NCBI RefSeq assembly: GCF_000024545.1
Contig: NC_013947.1
Span: 6,200,001-6,264,000 of the forward strand
Direction: 5' to 3'
Source: Stackebrandtia nassauensis DSM 44728
Lineage (GTDB): Bacteria; Actinomycetota; Actinomycetes; Mycobacteriales; Micromonosporaceae
Length of the DNA: 64,000 nucleotides
Position numbers and translations under genes: made by a program. Below are positions 26,431 through 34,037 of this stretch, in pieces; positions within the stretch are counted from its first letter, which is position 1; each line of letters starts with the position of its first letter. The notes beneath the pieces are model-generated. The model was not told the origin of the DNA, did not search any database, and saw nothing but the letters and a program-made list of their open reading frames with translations.

Positions 26431-26991
26431 CTACGCATCCGTCTCCCGGTGCGGCCGCAATCCGTCGCAGATGATCCGCACCAGCCGATGCACCTGCTCG
26501 GCCCCACCCGCGGCCGAGGCGGAGGCACTGGTCAGCACCAACAGGTCCGTCAGATCGATGTCCCCCCGCACGACCCCCGCAGCTGTCGCCCGGTCCAGCA
26601 GGCGCTCGGTGACCGACCGGATCGACCCGTGCCAACGATCGAACAGCGCGGTTCGCCGCTCGGGCTGTCGCTCCGAAGCGGACAGGGCGAGGGTCCGCTT
26701 GGCGGCGGTGTGGGTCGCCAGGCTCTCCAGCCAGGTGAACAGCGCCTGACTGGCCGAAGCCGAGGTCAACAGTTCCTCGCCGTGGTCGCACAGCGCCGTC
26801 ACCTCGTCCTCGTAGACGGCGATGAGCAGGTCGGCGCGGGTCGGGAAATGCCGGTAGAGGGTGGCGTTGCCGACCCCGGCCCGGCGCGCGATCTGATCCA
26901 GCGCGACCTCCGGTCCATACTCCTCGACCAGCTCCTTCGCCGCCGACAACAGCAGTTCGGTGTTTCGCGCGGCGTCGGCTCTCGGGGCCAT
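26431..26991 (-). CDS. TetR-family regulator, divergent to SnoaL-like gene
   Basis: This 186-residue repressor has its helix-turn-helix at about 15-55 (AAKELVEEYGPEVALDQIAR, GVGNATLYRHFPTRADLL). The C-terminal domain has the TetR_C pattern of the group with WLESLATHTAAKRTLA. The 116-bp gap to the divergent SnoaL-like gene contains two related GGGGA-N2-TCCCC palindromes. Repression of that gene and autoregulation are likely. Confidence 0.87.
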   Translation of the reverse strand: MAPRADAARNTELLLSAAKELVEEYGPEVALDQIARRAGVGNATLYRHFPTRADLLIAVYEDEVTALCDHGEELLTSASASQALFTWLESLATHTAAKRTLALSASERQPERRTALFDRWHGSIRSVTERLLDRATAAGVVRGDIDLTDLLVLTSASASAAGGAEQVHRLVRIICDGLRPHRETDA

Positions 26992-27011
26992 TCAACGCTC
27001 CCAGGTCATAA

Positions 27012-27060
27012 ACGGGGACATCCCCGTATATTGTAGGGACATCGAAGTGGGGACCTCCCC
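27012..27060. promoter_or_regulatory. Paired TetR-type operators (GGGGA-N2-TCCCC)
   Basis: ACGGGGACATCCCCGT (27012-27027, perfect 7-2-7) and GGGGACCTCCCC (27049-27060, 5-2-5) share the same core. They stand 21 bp and 48 bp from the two divergent starts respectively, and their centres are 35 bp apart, suggesting two dimers. Confidence 0.72.
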
Positions 27061-27107
27061 GGTTAACCACCCCGCTTCCCCGACCCGGCTCTGAAACGAG
27101 GACCGAC

Positions 27108-27509
27108 ATGACCATCACCGCCGACGACCGCGCGGCCATCAGCGAACTGCTCGCCATGCACGGCCACCTGATCGACGCTGGCGAACTCGACCGACTCGAC
27201 GAGGTGCTCACCCCCGACGCGATCTACGACGTCACCGACCTCGGCGCGGCACCCCTGGTAGGGGTGGCGGCCTGCCGCGAAGCGGCGCTGGCCCTCGGCG
27301 AGGGCAACCCTCTCGGACATCACGTCACCAACATCGTGATCACCGAATCCACCCCCGGACGGGTCTTCGCCCGCTCCAAGGGAATCGGAGTCAACACCGA
27401 CGGCACCACCGGCACGGTGACCTACGAGGACACGATCACCCGAAGCCCGGCGGGCTGGCGGATCAGCCATCGCAAGGTCATCGCACGTCGAGCACCCCTG
27501 GGCGGCTGA
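27108..27509 (+). CDS. SnoaL-like (NTF2-fold) protein
   Basis: This 133-residue cytosolic protein has the cone-shaped NTF2 fold used by polyketide cyclases, ketosteroid isomerases and ring-hydroxylating dioxygenase small subunits. Visible parts are ISELLAMHGHLIDAGELDRL (11-30), TPDAIYDVTDLG, HHVTNIVITES and YEDTITRSPAGWRISHRKV. The His-Asp pair may be catalytic, but the reaction is unknown. Divergent TetR control is indicated by the promoter palindromes. Confidence 0.8.
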   Translation: MTITADDRAAISELLAMHGHLIDAGELDRLDEVLTPDAIYDVTDLGAAPLVGVAACREAALALGEGNPLGHHVTNIVITESTPGRVFARSKGIGVNTDGTTGTVTYEDTITRSPAGWRISHRKVIARRAPLGG

Positions 27510-27513
27510 CACC

Positions 27514-27897
27514 TCAACCCACCGGCCCAGCACGGGCCAGCCCGACGACAGGACCGAACCGCTTCAGCGGGCTGGGCAGCGGGGCGATGACCTCCACGGT
27601 TATGTCCATGCCGGACAGTTCGCAGGTGCGGATGGTGGTGTCGTTCGCGGCGGCCAGCTCGGCGGCTCGACCGCAGGCCGAGGTGGCGCCCTGTCCGGCT
27701 CGCATGGCCCCGGCCAAGGCGGCGGCGTCCGCACCGATCTGGGCCCGATGGCGGGCCTCGATAGCCGCCGCCATGAGGAGGGCGACCATAGCGAGGACGA
27801 GGACGCACAGCCCGATGCCAAGGGCGATAACGGATGCACCGCCGCGTTGGGGATCGCGCTGGCGGGCGGGCGTGGTCTCGCGCCGTCGAATCGTCAT
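27514..27897 (-). CDS. TadE-like pseudopilin, Rv3654c-type
   Basis: This is the last gene of the Tad pilus operon. The 127-residue product has a basic N-terminus (MTIRRRETTPARQRDPQRGG), one long hydrophobic helix (ASVIALGIGLCVLVLAMVALLMAAA) then EARHRAQIGADAAALAGAM, and a C-terminal domain with Cys residues (ACGRAAEL, RTCELSG). This matches the helicase/secretion-neighbourhood TadE-like family. It starts within the stop codon of the preceding tadE-like gene (ATGA). Confidence 0.82.
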   Translation of the reverse strand: MTIRRRETTPARQRDPQRGGASVIALGIGLCVLVLAMVALLMAAAIEARHRAQIGADAAALAGAMRAGQGATSACGRAAELAAANDTTIRTCELSGMDITVEVIAPLPSPLKRFGPVVGLARAGPVG

Positions 27898-28301
27898 GGG
27901 GCCTCCCGATCTTCGCGGGCGGCGGTGGCGCGGCCGATGACCGTCATCGTGGGCAACAGTGAGCCCAGTGGACGGATCTCGGCGGTGACCTTGGCGGACA
28001 CCGTGTCGCCGGTCGCGTCGATGGCGAGCTGCGCTGTTGGCGGGAGGTGGCGGGTCGCCGCCTCGGAGCCGTCCTCCCCACGAGCCGCCGCCAGCGCCGC
28101 CTCCCGAGCGGCATCAGCACAGCGGGTTTGGGTGGCGACGGCACTGACCGCGAAGAGCCCGGTGAGCAACAGCAGGATGATGGCGGGAAACGCGGCGGCC
28201 AGCTCGGCGGTGGCGAAGCCACCCTGGCTGCACCCTCGGACGGCTCGGACGGCTCGGACGGCTCGGACGGCTCGGACGGCTCGGACGGCTCGGACGATCA
28301 T
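27894..28301 (-). CDS. TadE-family pseudopilin with N-terminal VRA repeats
   Basis: This 135-residue minor pilin-like protein comprises a repetitive basic leader (MIVRAVRAVRA..., 7 units), then GGFATAELAAAFPAIILLLL, a prepilin-like TadE segment with conserved Glu. The rest is RCADAAREAALAAARGE and a C-terminal domain ending GRATAAREDREAP. The VRA stretch is encoded by a seven-copy 9-bp DNA repeat and is not a feature of the family; normal members begin shortly before GG-F/T-A-x-E. It is coupled to genes on both sides by ATGA overlaps. Confidence 0.8.
   Translation of the reverse strand: MIVRAVRAVRAVRAVRAVRAVRGCSQGGFATAELAAAFPAIILLLLTGLFAVSAVATQTRCADAAREAALAAARGEDGSEAATRHLPPTAQLAIDATGDTVSAKVTAEIRPLGSLLPTMTVIGRATAAREDREAP
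28236..28298. repeat. Seven-copy 9-bp tandem repeat inside the tadE-like gene
   Basis: Unit TCGGACGGC is repeated seven times (last copy diverging at its end), encoding (Val-Arg-Ala)n on the minus strand. A 9-bp unit keeps frame, so copy-number change would lengthen or shorten the leader without killing the gene. Confidence 0.9.
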
Positions 28302-28975
28302 GACAGTGCCCTGGCGATGATGTCGTTGAGCGCCTTGTAGACCGCGTCGGACGTGAGCACTTTGAGCATGAGCCCGGCGAAGGCGACGGCCGCGATCGTG
28401 CCGACGGCGTATTCGGCGGTGCTCATACCAGCTTGCTCACGCAAGCGGGCTCGCAAACGCTCGCGAGCTTCAGCGAGGACAGCCGCCAAGCGAGCGGTCG
28501 CGGGCTTGGCTTGCGGCTCAAGCGATCGAGGCTGCGGACGGTGGCATGGTCGGGCAAGTGCGGCAGCCGCGCGAGCGGGTGAGGACTTGGCGAACGGTTC
28601 CGACAAGCGAGGCTGCGGACGGCAACACGTTCGGGCCAGGGCCGCAGCCACGTGGACGGGCGCGGGCTTGGCTTGCGGTTCAAGCGATCGAACCTGTTGG
28701 GGGCGGGGTGTTCGAGCCCTCGTCGCAGCAACGCGAGCGGGCGCGGGCTTGGCCAACGGTTGCGACAAGCGAGGCTGCGGACTGCGACACGTCCGGACCA
28801 GGGCCGCAGCCACGTGGGCGGGCGCGGGCTTGGCTTGCGGCTCAGGCGATCCAGAGCGCGAGCCGCACAGAGCTTGGGTCAGATTTGCGGTCGCGTGAGC
28901 GGTTGTGGGTTTGGCTTGGGGTTCAGGGGATCGAGAGCGTGGGCGGTGGCGTGGGTTGAGGATGGACGTTGTCAT
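28298..28975 (-). CDS. DUF4244 Flp-like pilin with six 27-residue N-terminal repeats
   Basis: The last ~50 residues are the conserved small pilin-like DUF4244 (EQAGMSTAEYAVGTIAAVAF, then KVLTSDAVYKALNDIIARAL), presumably the major Tad pilin. It is preceded by six 27-residue repeats (residues 16-177), typified by SPEPQAKPAPAHVAAALVRT and alternating with LSEPFAK-type units. DUF4244 proteins are normally about 60-80 residues, so this 225-residue form is greatly extended. If a prepilin peptidase cleaves before the hydrophobic helix, the repeat region would be removed. An alternative is an internal start near the conserved domain, but no good ribosome-binding site is evident. Confidence 0.7.
   Translation of the reverse strand: MTTSILNPRHRPRSRSPEPQAKPTTAHATANLTQALCGSRSGSPEPQAKPAPAHVAAALVRTCRSPQPRLSQPLAKPAPARVAATRARTPRPQQVRSLEPQAKPAPVHVAAALARTCCRPQPRLSEPFAKSSPARAAAALARPCHRPQPRSLEPQAKPATARLAAVLAEARERLRARLREQAGMSTAEYAVGTIAAVAFAGLMLKVLTSDAVYKALNDIIARALS
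28445..28930. repeat. Six 81-bp imperfect tandem repeats in the DUF4244 gene
   Basis: Aligning the protein gives six consecutive 27-residue blocks, each with (S/L)x-(E/Q)-P-x-A-K-x at its start and PQPR or similar at its end. Odd and even blocks form two subtypes, which suggests duplication of a 162-bp dimer. Confidence 0.8.
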
Positions 28976-28991
28976 CGTTTGTCCCTTCTGG

Positions 28992-29654
28992 TCAGTAGGT
29001 GTTGAGGATTCCGTCGAGGCTGGAGATCACCACCGGTAGGAGTCCGGCGGCGATGAAGGCGGGCAAGAAGCACAGGCACAGCGGGAGCACCATCCACACT
29101 CCAGCTCGGTGGGCATGGGACAGTGCCGCTTGCTCACGGTCGAAGCGCAGCTCCTTGGCCAGCAGATGGAGGCTGTCGGCCAAGCGGGCTCCGGTGTCGG
29201 CGCTGCGGCCAATGGTCTGGACGAGGCGGTGACCGTCGGCCAGACTGTCGAATTCGGTCAGTGCTTCGGCGAGGGTGGCCCCGAGGGTGAGGCTGCGGGC
29301 GGCGCGACGGAAGCGGTTGGCGAGGGCCGGGTTGACGGCTTCGGCGCAGGTCGACAGAGCGCGGTCGAGCGGGGCGCCGCTGTGGAGGCAGGCGGCGAAG
29401 ACGTCGAGCGCGAATGGCAGGTCGGCTCGGTCGCGTTCGCGGGCTCGGCGGGTGGCGGCGGGTTCCATGCGGCGTAGGGCCAGATGGACAACGATGGTGG
29501 TGACGGCGCCGACGAGTAGTCCATAGTGGTTGCCGATGGTGAGGGCTGTCAGGATTCCGGTGGCGATGGCGATCCAGATTCGACGGTCGCGGGTTGGGAC
29601 AGCCGATGGGTTCGCGGGGCGGGTCAGGGCGCGCAGGCGGGTTCGTGGCTTCAT
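28992..29654 (-). CDS. tadC: Tad pilus inner-membrane platform protein (TadC-like, T2SSF)
   Basis: This 220-residue polytopic protein of the type II secretion F family should form the inner-membrane platform of the Tad pilus. Features are N-terminal helices (IATGILTALTIGNHYGLLVG), the conserved cytosolic core (DLPFALDVFAACLHSGAPLD, ALTEFDSLADGHRLVQTIGR, SADTGARLADSLHLLAKELR) and two C-terminal helices (MVLPLCLCFLPAFIAAGLLP). It starts inside the stop of tadB (ATGA). Confidence 0.87.
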   Translation of the reverse strand: MKPRTRLRALTRPANPSAVPTRDRRIWIAIATGILTALTIGNHYGLLVGAVTTIVVHLALRRMEPAATRRARERDRADLPFALDVFAACLHSGAPLDRALSTCAEAVNPALANRFRRAARSLTLGATLAEALTEFDSLADGHRLVQTIGRSADTGARLADSLHLLAKELRFDREQAALSHAHRAGVWMVLPLCLCFLPAFIAAGLLPVVISSLDGILNTY

Positions 29655-30379
29655 GGCGTTTCACCCGCGGTGGCCGCGACGAGGATGCGGCGGGACCAGG
29701 CAAGGCCCGCCAATTGCAGAGTTACCGCGACGGCCGCGCATCCGGCTCCCACGGGGGTGTGCAGCAACGTTTCCAGCGGGCGGGTTCCCAGCGCTTGTCC
29801 CAGAGCGAGTCCGGCGACGGGGAGGGCGGCCAACAGCCGAGCGCTGGCGAGGATTCCGGCGGTGTTGGTGGTCAGGGTCGTGGCGATGCGGGCTTCGGCC
29901 CGCAGGTCTTCGGCGAGCTGGTCGAGTAGGCGGGAGGTGGGGGCGCCCGCGGTTTCGGTGATGTGGACGGTGGCGTCCAGGCGGTCCCGGATGCGGCGGC
30001 AGACGGGGTCGTCGGTGGCGGCGAGGTGGGTGCGGGTTGCCGCTATCGCGGGGGCGGCGTTGGCTCCGGCTCGTAGGTCGGCGGCCAGTGAGGCGACGGC
30101 TTGGCGGGCGGTGGCTCGGTGCTGGCGTGTCGCGGCGGCGGCTCGCCAGCGGGCGGCGGCCAGGATGGCGACGGCGCAGTAGATCGCGGTGATGGCGGCG
30201 GCCGTCGGTCCGGCGACGGTGGCGGTGGGCAGGGCGGCGGTGAGGGCGAGCGCGGTGGCGAGCTTTCGGGGTGCGGTGTCAAGGCGGGCGAGCAGGTGGG
30301 TGCGCCAAGTTTGGACGAGGGCGGGCCACTGTGGATGGGTGCCGAGGAGGCGTCGCAGTCGGGTGGGAGCGGAGGTCAT
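29651..30379 (-). CDS. tadB: Tad pilus inner-membrane platform protein (TadB-like, T2SSF)
   Basis: This 242-residue partner of TadC has N-terminal helices (ALALTAALPTATVAGPTAAA), a T2SSF core with AVASLAADLRAGANAAPAIA and RLLDQLAEDLRAEARIATTL, and helical C-terminal segments. GGAGGT overlaps its start, and the ATG lies within the CpaF stop codon. A much longer open frame upstream is only the antisense-compositional shadow of cpaF. Confidence 0.85.
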   Translation of the reverse strand: MTSAPTRLRRLLGTHPQWPALVQTWRTHLLARLDTAPRKLATALALTAALPTATVAGPTAAAITAIYCAVAILAAARWRAAAATRQHRATARQAVASLAADLRAGANAAPAIAATRTHLAATDDPVCRRIRDRLDATVHITETAGAPTSRLLDQLAEDLRAEARIATTLTTNTAGILASARLLAALPVAGLALGQALGTRPLETLLHTPVGAGCAAVAVTLQLAGLAWSRRILVAATAGETP

Positions 30380-31539
30380 GGTCGGCTCCGGGTGGGTGCG
30401 GATGGGTTGGCCAGGAGCTGGTGGAGGGCTTGGATGCCGGGTTGGTCGCCGTGGGTGTGGTTCCAGGCGGGGGTGACGGTGAGGCGGGCGTTGGGTTCGT
30501 CGTGGCTGAGCAGGGCGATCTCGCCGACGATGCGGCGTCCGGCTTTTCGGTCCATGTGGACGATGACTCGCAGGGCGGCGGCCACCAGGGCGTGTAGGCC
30601 CGCTCGGGGAAGGCCGTGCGGGAGGGCCAGGGCGGCGAGGCGGGCGGGGACGTCGGTGGCGGTGTTGGCGTGCAGGGTTCCGGCGCAGCCGTCGTGGCCG
30701 GTGTTGAGGGCGGTGAGCAGTTCGATGACCTCGGCGCCCCGGCATTCGCCGACGACGATGCGGTCGGGGCGCATGCGCAGGGCTTGGCGGACCAGGTGGC
30801 GCAGGCTCACCGCTCCGGCGCCTTCGATGTTGGTGTGGCGGGATTGCAGGCTGAGGGCGTGCGGATGGGCGGGGGCGAGTTCGGTGGCGTCTTCGACGAT
30901 GACGATGCGTTCGCTCGGGTCGACGGTGCCCAGGAGGCTGGCCAGCAAGGTGGTCTTGCCGCTGCCGGTTCCGCCGCTGATGATGAACGCGGTCTTGGCG
31001 GCAACGAGGGCCGACAGGAGGGCGGCGCTGGTGGGGGTGAGGGTTCCGGCGGTGGTGAGTTCGTCCATGGTGAGGGCTTTGGCGCGGTGGGTGCGCAGGC
31101 TCAGGTGGGGGCCGTTGACGGCTATGGGTGGCAGGACGGCGTGCAGCCGGGTGCCGTCGGGGAGGCGGACGTCGGCGTAGGGGTGGGCGTCGTCGAGGCG
31201 TCGGCCCCCGGCGGCGGCCAGCCGGACGGCCAGCCGTCGGACGGTGGCCTCGTCGGCGAAGTGGACGGGCGTTGGTTCGAGGCCGTGGCCCCGATCGGCC
31301 CAGACCTGGTGGGGTCCGTTGACAAGGACATCGGTGACGTGGGGGTCGTCGAGGAGGGGTTGCAGCGGGCCGGCCCCGGTGAGTTCGGCGTCGACGCGGA
31401 CGGTTTCGGCGAGGACTGCGGGACCGGCGAGCGGTGCGGGCGCGGTTTGCCGCACGGCGTGGGCGACGGTGGCGGGTGTGATCGGCGCGGCGGAGCCGGA
31501 GAGGCTGCGACGCACGGCGGCCACGAGACGGGAGGTCAT
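30376..31539 (-). CDS. tadA: Tad pilus assembly ATPase (CpaF/TadA)
   Basis: This 387-residue secretion ATPase powers pilus assembly. Walker A is GGTGSGKTT near 192-200, the Asp-box region is IVIVEDATEL, the Walker B/His region is RMRPDRIVVGECRGAEV, and an NTGHDGCAGTLHANTA motif is present; all are typical of CpaF. The ATG at 31539 overlaps the stop of a preceding 93-codon ORF (ATGA). The frame is open further upstream, but that part is Pro-rich and not conserved. Confidence 0.92.
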   Translation of the reverse strand: MTSRLVAAVRRSLSGSAAPITPATVAHAVRQTAPAPLAGPAVLAETVRVDAELTGAGPLQPLLDDPHVTDVLVNGPHQVWADRGHGLEPTPVHFADEATVRRLAVRLAAAGGRRLDDAHPYADVRLPDGTRLHAVLPPIAVNGPHLSLRTHRAKALTMDELTTAGTLTPTSAALLSALVAAKTAFIISGGTGSGKTTLLASLLGTVDPSERIVIVEDATELAPAHPHALSLQSRHTNIEGAGAVSLRHLVRQALRMRPDRIVVGECRGAEVIELLTALNTGHDGCAGTLHANTATDVPARLAALALPHGLPRAGLHALVAAALRVIVHMDRKAGRRIVGEIALLSHDEPNARLTVTPAWNHTHGDQPGIQALHQLLANPSAPTRSRP

Positions 31540-31817
31540 GACCGAACCCCGCTTGGCAGCAACGCGGAACTGGCGTGGCTGATCGGTGTGGCCGAGCTGA
31601 TGGGAGCGCGGTGCCTGGCGGAGTTGGGTCGCGAGGGCGTTGCCATGTTCGCGCTTGGCCGACAGCGGGGCGCACATTCGGCGATCAACTCGGCGAAGGC
31701 TGCGCTGTTCCGGTCGCATGCGGGGACGCGACGTGAGGACGGCCGGGCTCCAGACGGAAGCGCCGCGGACGGGGCACGGTTGATCGGCGCGGCCGAGCCG
31801 ATGGAGCGGGGGGTCAT
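31536..31817 (-). CDS. Cryptic 93-codon repeat-like ORF inserted between ssd and tadA
   Basis: I do not recognise this protein (MTPRSIGSAAPINRAPSAAL...). Its ATG overlaps the stop of ssd, and its TGA overlaps the tadA start, both as ATGA, so it is coupled on both sides. The beginning (IGSAAPINRAPSAALPSGAR) and the end (ISSATPISHASSALLPSGVR) are an imperfect internal duplication of about 25 residues. The middle has three cysteines (ACDRNS, ECAPRC). It could be a real small pilus-associated protein or a repeat element tolerated because coupling is preserved. Confidence 0.5.
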   Translation of the reverse strand: MTPRSIGSAAPINRAPSAALPSGARPSSRRVPACDRNSAAFAELIAECAPRCRPSANMATPSRPNSARHRAPISSATPISHASSALLPSGVRS

Positions 31818-32923
31818 GAGGGGGCTCCGGCCAGTTGGGGGGTGGCGGGTTCGTCGGGTTGGGGGTCGGGGAGTTCGGTGAGGAGGGCCTTGGCGGCGGT
31901 GACGAGGGTGCCGTGGCGGGCCCGGGTGGGGAGGGCTCCGGTTTCGGCCGCGGCGGCCAGGCGGGGGTCGCGGCGGATTTCGGTGGCCACGGGGACACCG
32001 ACGGCGTTGACTATGTCGGTTGTGGACAGACGGGCGGGTGTGGTGGTGGCGAGGATGAGGCGGGCTCGGTCGGTCTGGGGGGCGTGGACGGCGATGGCCT
32101 GGCGGGCGGCGGCGATGGCGCGGACTTCGGCGGGCACGACCAGACCGAGCAGGGTGCTGCCGGAAATGAGGTCGGGCAGCCAGGGCTCGCCGTAGCGGGG
32201 GGCGTCGATGACGACCAGGTCGTGGGAACGGGTGGCGGCGTCGAGGACGGCGGTGACCGTGGCGGGGTCGAGGTGGACGGAGCGGTTGCGGCTGAACGAG
32301 AGTAGGCCCAGGTGGGAGTCGTGGGGCAGGCTCGGGCGAAGCCGGTCGGGGTCGTAGGGGCCAGGCATGCCGGTGAGGTCGGGCCAGCGCAGGCCGTCGC
32401 GGTTCTCCCAGCCGAGCAGGACGTCGAGGCCGCCGCCTCGGGGGTCGGCGTCGATGAGCAGGGTGGTACGGCCGGAGTCGGCGGCGGCGATCGCCAGACC
32501 GGCGGCGAGAGTGCTGGCGCCGACGCCGCCCCGGGCGCCGGTGATGGTCGCGACGGGTGCCCGGTGGGGTCGGGTGGTGGCGGGGGCCAGTTGGCGGGCC
32601 AGCCATGCCCCGGCTTCGGGGAGGCTGGCGACCTGGGTGGCACCCATGGCCAGGGCCAGCGGCCATGCCTGGTCGTAGGGCAGTTCGGGGCCGGTCAGCA
32701 GGATGATCTCGCCGCGGTGGGGCAGTCGGGCGTCGGCGCAGGCCTGGGCGAGATCGGCGGCGATGACCACGACGGTGGCGCGGTTCCAGTGGCGGCGGGC
32801 GGCGTCGGGGGTGGGGGCGTGGTGGGCTTCGGTGCCCGCGGCGGTGGCCAGTTTGCGCAGTGCGGCGCGGGTGAGTTCGTCGCCGGTGATGAACAGTGGA
32901 CGGGCGTCGGCGGTGTTGTCCAT
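31814..32923 (-). CDS. ssd: Septum-site-determining/CpaE-like ATPase (Rv3660c type)
   Basis: This first gene of the Tad operon encodes a 369-residue MinD/ParA-superfamily protein. It has a receiver-like N-terminal half (PLFITGDELTRAALRKLATA) and an ATPase half with a deviant Walker A (ARGGVGASTLAAGLA), LLIDADPRGGGLDVLLGWE and DLVVIDAPR. It probably localises the pilus machinery or links it to the cell-division plane. AGGAG precedes the ATG by eight bases. Confidence 0.87.
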   Translation of the reverse strand: MDNTADARPLFITGDELTRAALRKLATAAGTEAHHAPTPDAARRHWNRATVVVIAADLAQACADARLPHRGEIILLTGPELPYDQAWPLALAMGATQVASLPEAGAWLARQLAPATTRPHRAPVATITGARGGVGASTLAAGLAIAAADSGRTTLLIDADPRGGGLDVLLGWENRDGLRWPDLTGMPGPYDPDRLRPSLPHDSHLGLLSFSRNRSVHLDPATVTAVLDAATRSHDLVVIDAPRYGEPWLPDLISGSTLLGLVVPAEVRAIAAARQAIAVHAPQTDRARLILATTTPARLSTTDIVNAVGVPVATEIRRDPRLAAAAETGALPTRARHGTLVTAAKALLTELPDPQPDEPATPQLAGAPS

Positions 32924-33274
32924 TGTGCGGCTCCTGGTGTGTGGCGGGCGAGGAATTCCAATGTCGCCGGGGCGGGGGTGGGCGGGCAAGCTGGGCGAAC
33001 AGTGCTTGTGGATAACTTCGGGATTGTGGATAACCCTGGGGAAACGGTGGATTCGCGCACGATCCGGCAGCGAGATGGTATGGTCGCGCAGCGTCAGCGG
33101 GCCGTATTGGAGTTTTCTCATAAAGGGCCCGCGGCCAGGGCGGCGAGTAAGTCCACAGAGCCCTAGAACCGTTGCGTCCGAAGAAGACCAGATCGCGGCG
33201 CCCACTCCCGAAACGGCGGGCATTGTCCTAAGAGACTCGCTGCCGCATGATCACATAACCGGTACTCTGGCGCA
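32924..33274. promoter_or_regulatory. Gap between ssd and terC with divergent promoters and two DnaA boxes
   Basis: This 351-bp gap has no gene. It holds two perfect DnaA boxes (TGTGGATAA at 33007-33015 and 33025-33033), 18 bp apart start-to-start in the same orientation. It must also contain promoters for the Tad operon and for terC. I could not assign -35/-10 elements with confidence. Confidence 0.6.
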
Positions 33275-34033
33275 ATGGAGTTGCTGACCAGTCCTGAAGT
33301 CTGGGTGTCGTTTTTCACGTTGCTCATACTCGAACTGATCCTCGGAGTCGACAACGTCGTCTTCATTTCCATATTGACCGGACGGCTTCCCGAGGAGCAG
33401 CGCCCCCGGGCCCGGTTCTGGGGGCTGCTCATGGCGCTCCTCACCCGGCTCGCGCTGCTGGCGACGCTGTCGTGGATGGTCGGCGCCACCGCGAACCTGT
33501 TCAAGCTGTTCGGCATGGGTTTCTCGTGGCGGGACATCATTCTCATCGTCGGCGGGTTGTTCCTGCTGGTGAAGTCGGTGCACGAGATCCACGTCCGGCT
33601 GGAGGGGCCGGAGCCCGAGCAGGGGGGCAACGGAGGCGGCGGCAAGACCGCCGGTTTCACCTCGGTGATCATCCAGATCGCGCTGCTGGACATCGTGTTC
33701 TCGCTGGACTCGGTCATCACCGCCGTGGGCATGGTCGACGAACTGGTCGTCATGGCCGCCGCCATCGTCGTGGCCATCGCGCTGACGCTGGTGTTCGCCA
33801 AACCGATCTGGGGCTTCATCGACCGGCACCCCACCGTCAAGATGCTGGCCCTGTCGTTCCTGGTCCTCATCGGCGCGGCGCTGATCGCCGACGGTTTCGA
33901 GCAGCACATCCCCAAGGGCTATGTGTACGGCCCGATCGCGTTCTCGCTGCTGGTCGAGCTGCTGAACATCCGCGCGAAGAAGGCCGCCGCCAAACCGGTC
34001 GAACTGCGCGAGCCGCACGCCAAAGACCACTGA
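33275..34033 (+). CDS. TerC-family integral membrane protein
   Basis: This 252-residue polytopic protein of the TerC family (tellurite-resistance associated; homologues export manganese or metallate exoenzymes) has the conserved paired acidic motifs LILELILGVDNVVFIS near 17-32 and ALLDIVFSLDSVITAVGM near 138-155, plus ADGFEQHIPKGYVYGPIAFS. It carries a Gly-rich cytosolic insertion (about 112-128). Two fluoride-channel genes follow within 4 bp and may be cotranscribed. Confidence 0.87.
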   Translation: MELLTSPEVWVSFFTLLILELILGVDNVVFISILTGRLPEEQRPRARFWGLLMALLTRLALLATLSWMVGATANLFKLFGMGFSWRDIILIVGGLFLLVKSVHEIHVRLEGPEPEQGGNGGGGKTAGFTSVIIQIALLDIVFSLDSVITAVGMVDELVVMAAAIVVAIALTLVFAKPIWGFIDRHPTVKMLALSFLVLIGAALIADGFEQHIPKGYVYGPIAFSLLVELLNIRAKKAAAKPVELREPHAKDH

Positions 34034-34037
34034 GCCG

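Noticed and set aside
31540-31998. N-terminal extension of tadA by about 150 codons
   Set aside because: Pro/Arg-rich, not conserved in CpaF, and overlapping ssd. The ATG at 31539 has the coupled overlap.
33034-33274. Fluoride riboswitch upstream of terC-crcB
   Set aside because: I could not find the conserved pseudoknot core; nothing supports it by eye.
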